A DNA stretch of 64,000 nucleotides from Methylocystis sp. IM3 (lineage in GTDB: Bacteria > Pseudomonadota > Alphaproteobacteria > Rhizobiales > Beijerinckiaceae), in the NCBI RefSeq assembly GCF_038070105.1, contig NZ_JBBPBZ010000001.1, positions 62,001-126,000 of the forward strand. Direction: 5' to 3'. Positions 60,421-64,000 of this stretch are shown here, in pieces; position 1 is the stretch's first letter; the number at the start of each line of letters is the position of its first letter. Under the pieces are notes generated by a model. The model saw nothing but the letters and a program-made list of their open reading frames with translations, searched no databases and was not told where the DNA came from. Made by a program: the position numbers and the translations under genes.

Positions 60421-60551
60421 GGGCTGGCCGCCGCATGCCGGGAGACACCGGCGGCAAAGCGGAGGAATATGCGCAGCCAGGAGAAGCGCATATCGTAGCA
60501 GGCACTGCTCAAGCCATGAGAGGGCATTTGCCGTAGTTAAGCAGAGCGTTA

Positions 60552-60794
60552 TCAGGTTCTATGAGCCCGGGACCCTAACTCAATCCAGATGCGGTTCGAC
60601 TCCGAGGGGTTGGCCTTGAACGACTTTTCGTCTAGCTCCCTTATCTCAAGACTTGGCTCAACGCCCAATGGAGGAAGCGATTGTTTGAGCTTTGCGATTG
60701 CGCGTTCCAATTCTTGATACGTAGCGCCACACCGATCGCACGTCTTACCTTCGGAACTCACGAGTCTCTGCCAAATAATTGGTAGCGGTTTCAT
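60552..60794 (-). pseudogene. DUF2703 family protein, C-terminally truncated
   Basis: It starts MKPLPIIWQRLVSSEGKTCDRCGATYQELERAIAKLKQSLPPLGVEPSLEIRELDEKSFKANPSESNRIWIE. This is the thioredoxin-fold DUF2703 (CxxC in CDRCG), usually about 130 residues or more and common near mercury and heavy-metal genes. After about 73 residues the similarity stops at the junction with the IstB fragment, and the frame ends with ELGSRAHRT. Start at the ATG 60792-60794, although the frame is open to 61049 through the hexamer repeat. Confidence 0.75.
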
Positions 60795-60966
60795 AGGGTA
60801 CGACCTCCTATCGGCGATTGCCACATTAACCCGCAGTGAGCGTGCTAAAGTCCACTCCGCGATAGCCGGCTTGCGGGTGACGAAGGCCGGCTCATAAACG
60901 ATCGGCGGACCTTTGCGCTGCTCCACAATGGCTACTTGTGTGACTGTCGCTTTCCAAGTCATAGAT

Positions 60967-61016
<50 letters not shown>

Positions 61017-61020
61017 GCGA

Positions 61021-61196
61021 TCATTCCGCCTCAAGGCCCAATCTCGCATCTAACCACCGCCTAGGGGTGCAGCCAACCCTTACCCAGCGGCCGAGCAAAG
61101 TCTGAGAACTGCGCCGAGTTCCGGGCAGCCAAGATAAGCCGTCGCCCCCGCAAGGACGTGCGTCGCGCCGAGCCAGCTTGCGAAGAGGGCGAGCAT
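61021..61196 (-). pseudogene. Small membrane-protein remnant downstream of merA
   Basis: Minus-strand frame from ATG 61196: MLALFASWLGATHVLAGATAYLGCPELGAV, then a frameshift to LLGRWVRVGCTPRRWLDARLGLEAE. The phrase YLGCPELGA...LGRRVR--C-PW---DR-LGL occurs in small hypothetical membrane proteins that I cannot name. The frameshift and loss of the start make it a fragment. Confidence 0.4.
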
Positions 61197-61342
61197 GATC
61201 TAAGCAACGCTCGGCAACGCCGGCACTAATGACAGCCGGGCAACGCCGACAATCAGTCGCGCCGAGCGCTGCCGGGTGATTCAGCGGACGCCGGCCGGAG
61301 GTATCGCCGTTATAACAGGGTGCGGCGCGTTCTTTCATCTGA

Positions 61343-63181
<1,839 letters not shown>

Positions 63182-63460
63182 TCAGTTCTTCAGTTCCGAA
63201 GGGTAGCCGGCTCCCTCGGTCGCCTTGGTGAGCGCCTCGACGGTTGTTTTCGTGTCGTCGTAAGTCACGACGGCTTCTTTTTTCTCGTAGCTCACCTCGA
63301 TTGCTCCGACGCCGTCGACCTTGCTCAGCGCCTTCTTGACGGTGATCGGGCAAGCGGCGCAGGTCATGCCGGACACCAACAAGGTGACGGTCTTCGTCGC
63401 GGCATAGGCTGGCGCGCTGAGGACGACCGCCAAGGTGACGGCTGTGGCGAGTTTTATCAT
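63182..63460 (-). CDS. merP: Periplasmic mercury-binding protein MerP
   Basis: A 92-residue exported protein. The signal peptide MIKLATAVTLAVVLSAPAYA is cleaved before ATKTV. The HMA domain has the GMTCAACPITVKKALSKVDGV motif with two Hg(II)-binding cysteines, then EVSYEKKEAVVTYDDTKTTVEALTKATEGAGYPSEL. It traps periplasmic Hg(II) for MerT. It lies 3 bp upstream of merA and 16 bp downstream of merT. Confidence 0.95.
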   Translation of the reverse strand: MIKLATAVTLAVVLSAPAYAATKTVTLLVSGMTCAACPITVKKALSKVDGVGAIEVSYEKKEAVVTYDDTKTTVEALTKATEGAGYPSELKN

Positions 63461-63476
63461 GATCGGGAGTCCTCTT

Positions 63477-63824
63477 TCAGTAGAACAGCGGCAGTACGTA
63501 AGGGAAAATCGTTGCCCCGCCGACGAGCGCGGATACGCCCCAGAAGATCAGCTTGTAGGCCGACCTCACTTCCGTCATGGCGCAGACCTCTCCCGGCTTA
63601 CAGTCGATAGTCGGGCGGTAGATTCGTCGCCAAGCTAAGAACAGCGCAACGAACCCCGCGCTGAGGAACAATGGCCGGAACGGCTCGAACGCTTTGAAAT
63701 TGCCGAGCCATGCGCCGCTGAATCCGAGGCTCACCAACAGGAGCGGCCCAAGGCAGCAGGCCGAGGCGAGGATCGCGGCGACACCGCCGGCGATCAGAGC
63801 CTTACCGTGTGATTGTTCAGACAT
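63477..63824 (-). CDS. merT: Mercuric transporter MerT
   Basis: A 115-residue MerT with three membrane helices: MSEQSHGKALIAGGVAAILASACCLGPLLLVSLGFSGAWLGN (helix 1 with vicinal Cys-Cys), FLSAGFVALFLAWRRIYRP (helix 2), the cytoplasmic pair TIDCKPGEVCAM and LIFWGVSALVGGATIFPYVLPLFY (helix 3). This is the standard MerT, unlike the longer Ala/Pro-rich copy at 33359-33790. Start at 63824 with GAGGAACC upstream. Confidence 0.93.
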   Translation of the reverse strand: MSEQSHGKALIAGGVAAILASACCLGPLLLVSLGFSGAWLGNFKAFEPFRPLFLSAGFVALFLAWRRIYRPTIDCKPGEVCAMTEVRSAYKLIFWGVSALVGGATIFPYVLPLFY

Positions 63825-63835
63825 AGGTTCCTCTT

Positions 63836-63955
63836 TCAATCGGCCATGACCCAGCGCGCAAAAAGAAACAGCGCGCCGGCGACCGCCGCTGTCACCGCAA
63901 ACCCAACCGGCGTCATCGCCATTTGGATGAGACCAAGACCCTCCCCGTCACACAT
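63836..63955 (-). CDS. Small mer-operon membrane peptide (39 residues)
   Basis: ATG 63955 follows AAGGAGGACGTTGCG, a strong ribosome binding site. The peptide reads MCDGEGLGLIQMAMTPVGFA, one hydrophobic helix (VTAAVAGALFLFA) and RWVMAD. It is co-oriented with merT, 11 bp upstream. It is homologous to the 37-residue peptide at 16315-16428 (TPVG-hydrophobic-F-AARWV--D). It is too short for any named family I can recall; a helper of MerT or another inner-membrane Hg component is possible. Confidence 0.65.
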   Translation of the reverse strand: MCDGEGLGLIQMAMTPVGFAVTAAVAGALFLFARWVMAD

Positions 63956-64000
63956 CGCAACGTCCTCCTTGCCAGACTGGAGAGCTGCTCGAAACATGCG

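Overview
The window looks like part of a large repABC-type plasmid (or a chromid or plasmid-derived island) from an alphaproteobacterium of the order Rhizobiales. The evidence is a complete repA-repB-repC module with two perfect 16-bp parS palindromes and a predicted antisense RNA between repB and repC, plus an alphaproteobacterial TIGR02300 (FYDLN acid) gene and high GC content. A Tat-exported four-helix copper storage protein closely resembling Csp1 of Methylosinus, next to a [NiFe] hydrogenase of the group 1h type, suggests a type II methanotroph (Methylocystis/Methylosinus-like). This is inference: no methane monooxygenase gene is present.

Layout. 1-5 kb: end of a DUF2493 gene, then repABC flanked by two WGR-domain genes (one broken). 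5-9.3 kb: a tyrosine recombinase split by an IS3-family element (perfect 30-bp inverted repeats, 3-bp target duplication), a dif-like palindrome, then DUF1403 and scpB. 9.4-24 kb: signalling genes (a HisKA_2 kinase and a 1352-residue CheB-CheR-PAS-kinase-receiver protein preceded by a 13-G tract), csbD, an intact IS6-family element, a TMEM175 channel, and many transposon fragments (two Tn3-type tnpA remnants, IS3 and ISL3 remnants). 24.2-51.2 kb: an island bounded by two direct, nearly identical 5' portions of one ISL3-family element. It carries a frameshifted methyltransferase, an ars operon (arsR-arsI-two arsC-arsD-arsA-acr3), a merR/merT pair with a GDCCVxC protein, a STAS-like protein, CusF-like and Csp1-like copper proteins, and the whole hydrogenase locus. 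51.2-64 kb: a second ISL3 element, a decayed second copy of DUF1403-scpB, a truncated oxidoreductase, DUF1259, chrA-chrB, an AI-2E-type permease, a DODA-type dioxygenase, and a second mer operon (small ORF-merT-merP-merA) running off the right edge.

How the genes work together. The hydrogenase locus is divergent. hypF-SIS-hypD-hypE-hypB run leftward and build the Fe(CN)2CO centre and insert Ni. The small and large subunits run rightward, followed by a NifU-like protein lacking its cysteines, DUF5947, DUF6084, a 407-residue protein of unknown function, a maturation protease, a 32-residue membrane peptide, hypC and hypA. The small subunit has no Tat signal, so the enzyme should be cytosolic or attached to the inner face of the membrane. 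Around it are detoxification modules for arsenic, mercury, chromate and copper, giving a mobile 'metal plus hydrogen' accessory region. Many gene remnants and IS boundaries without target duplications show repeated rearrangement.
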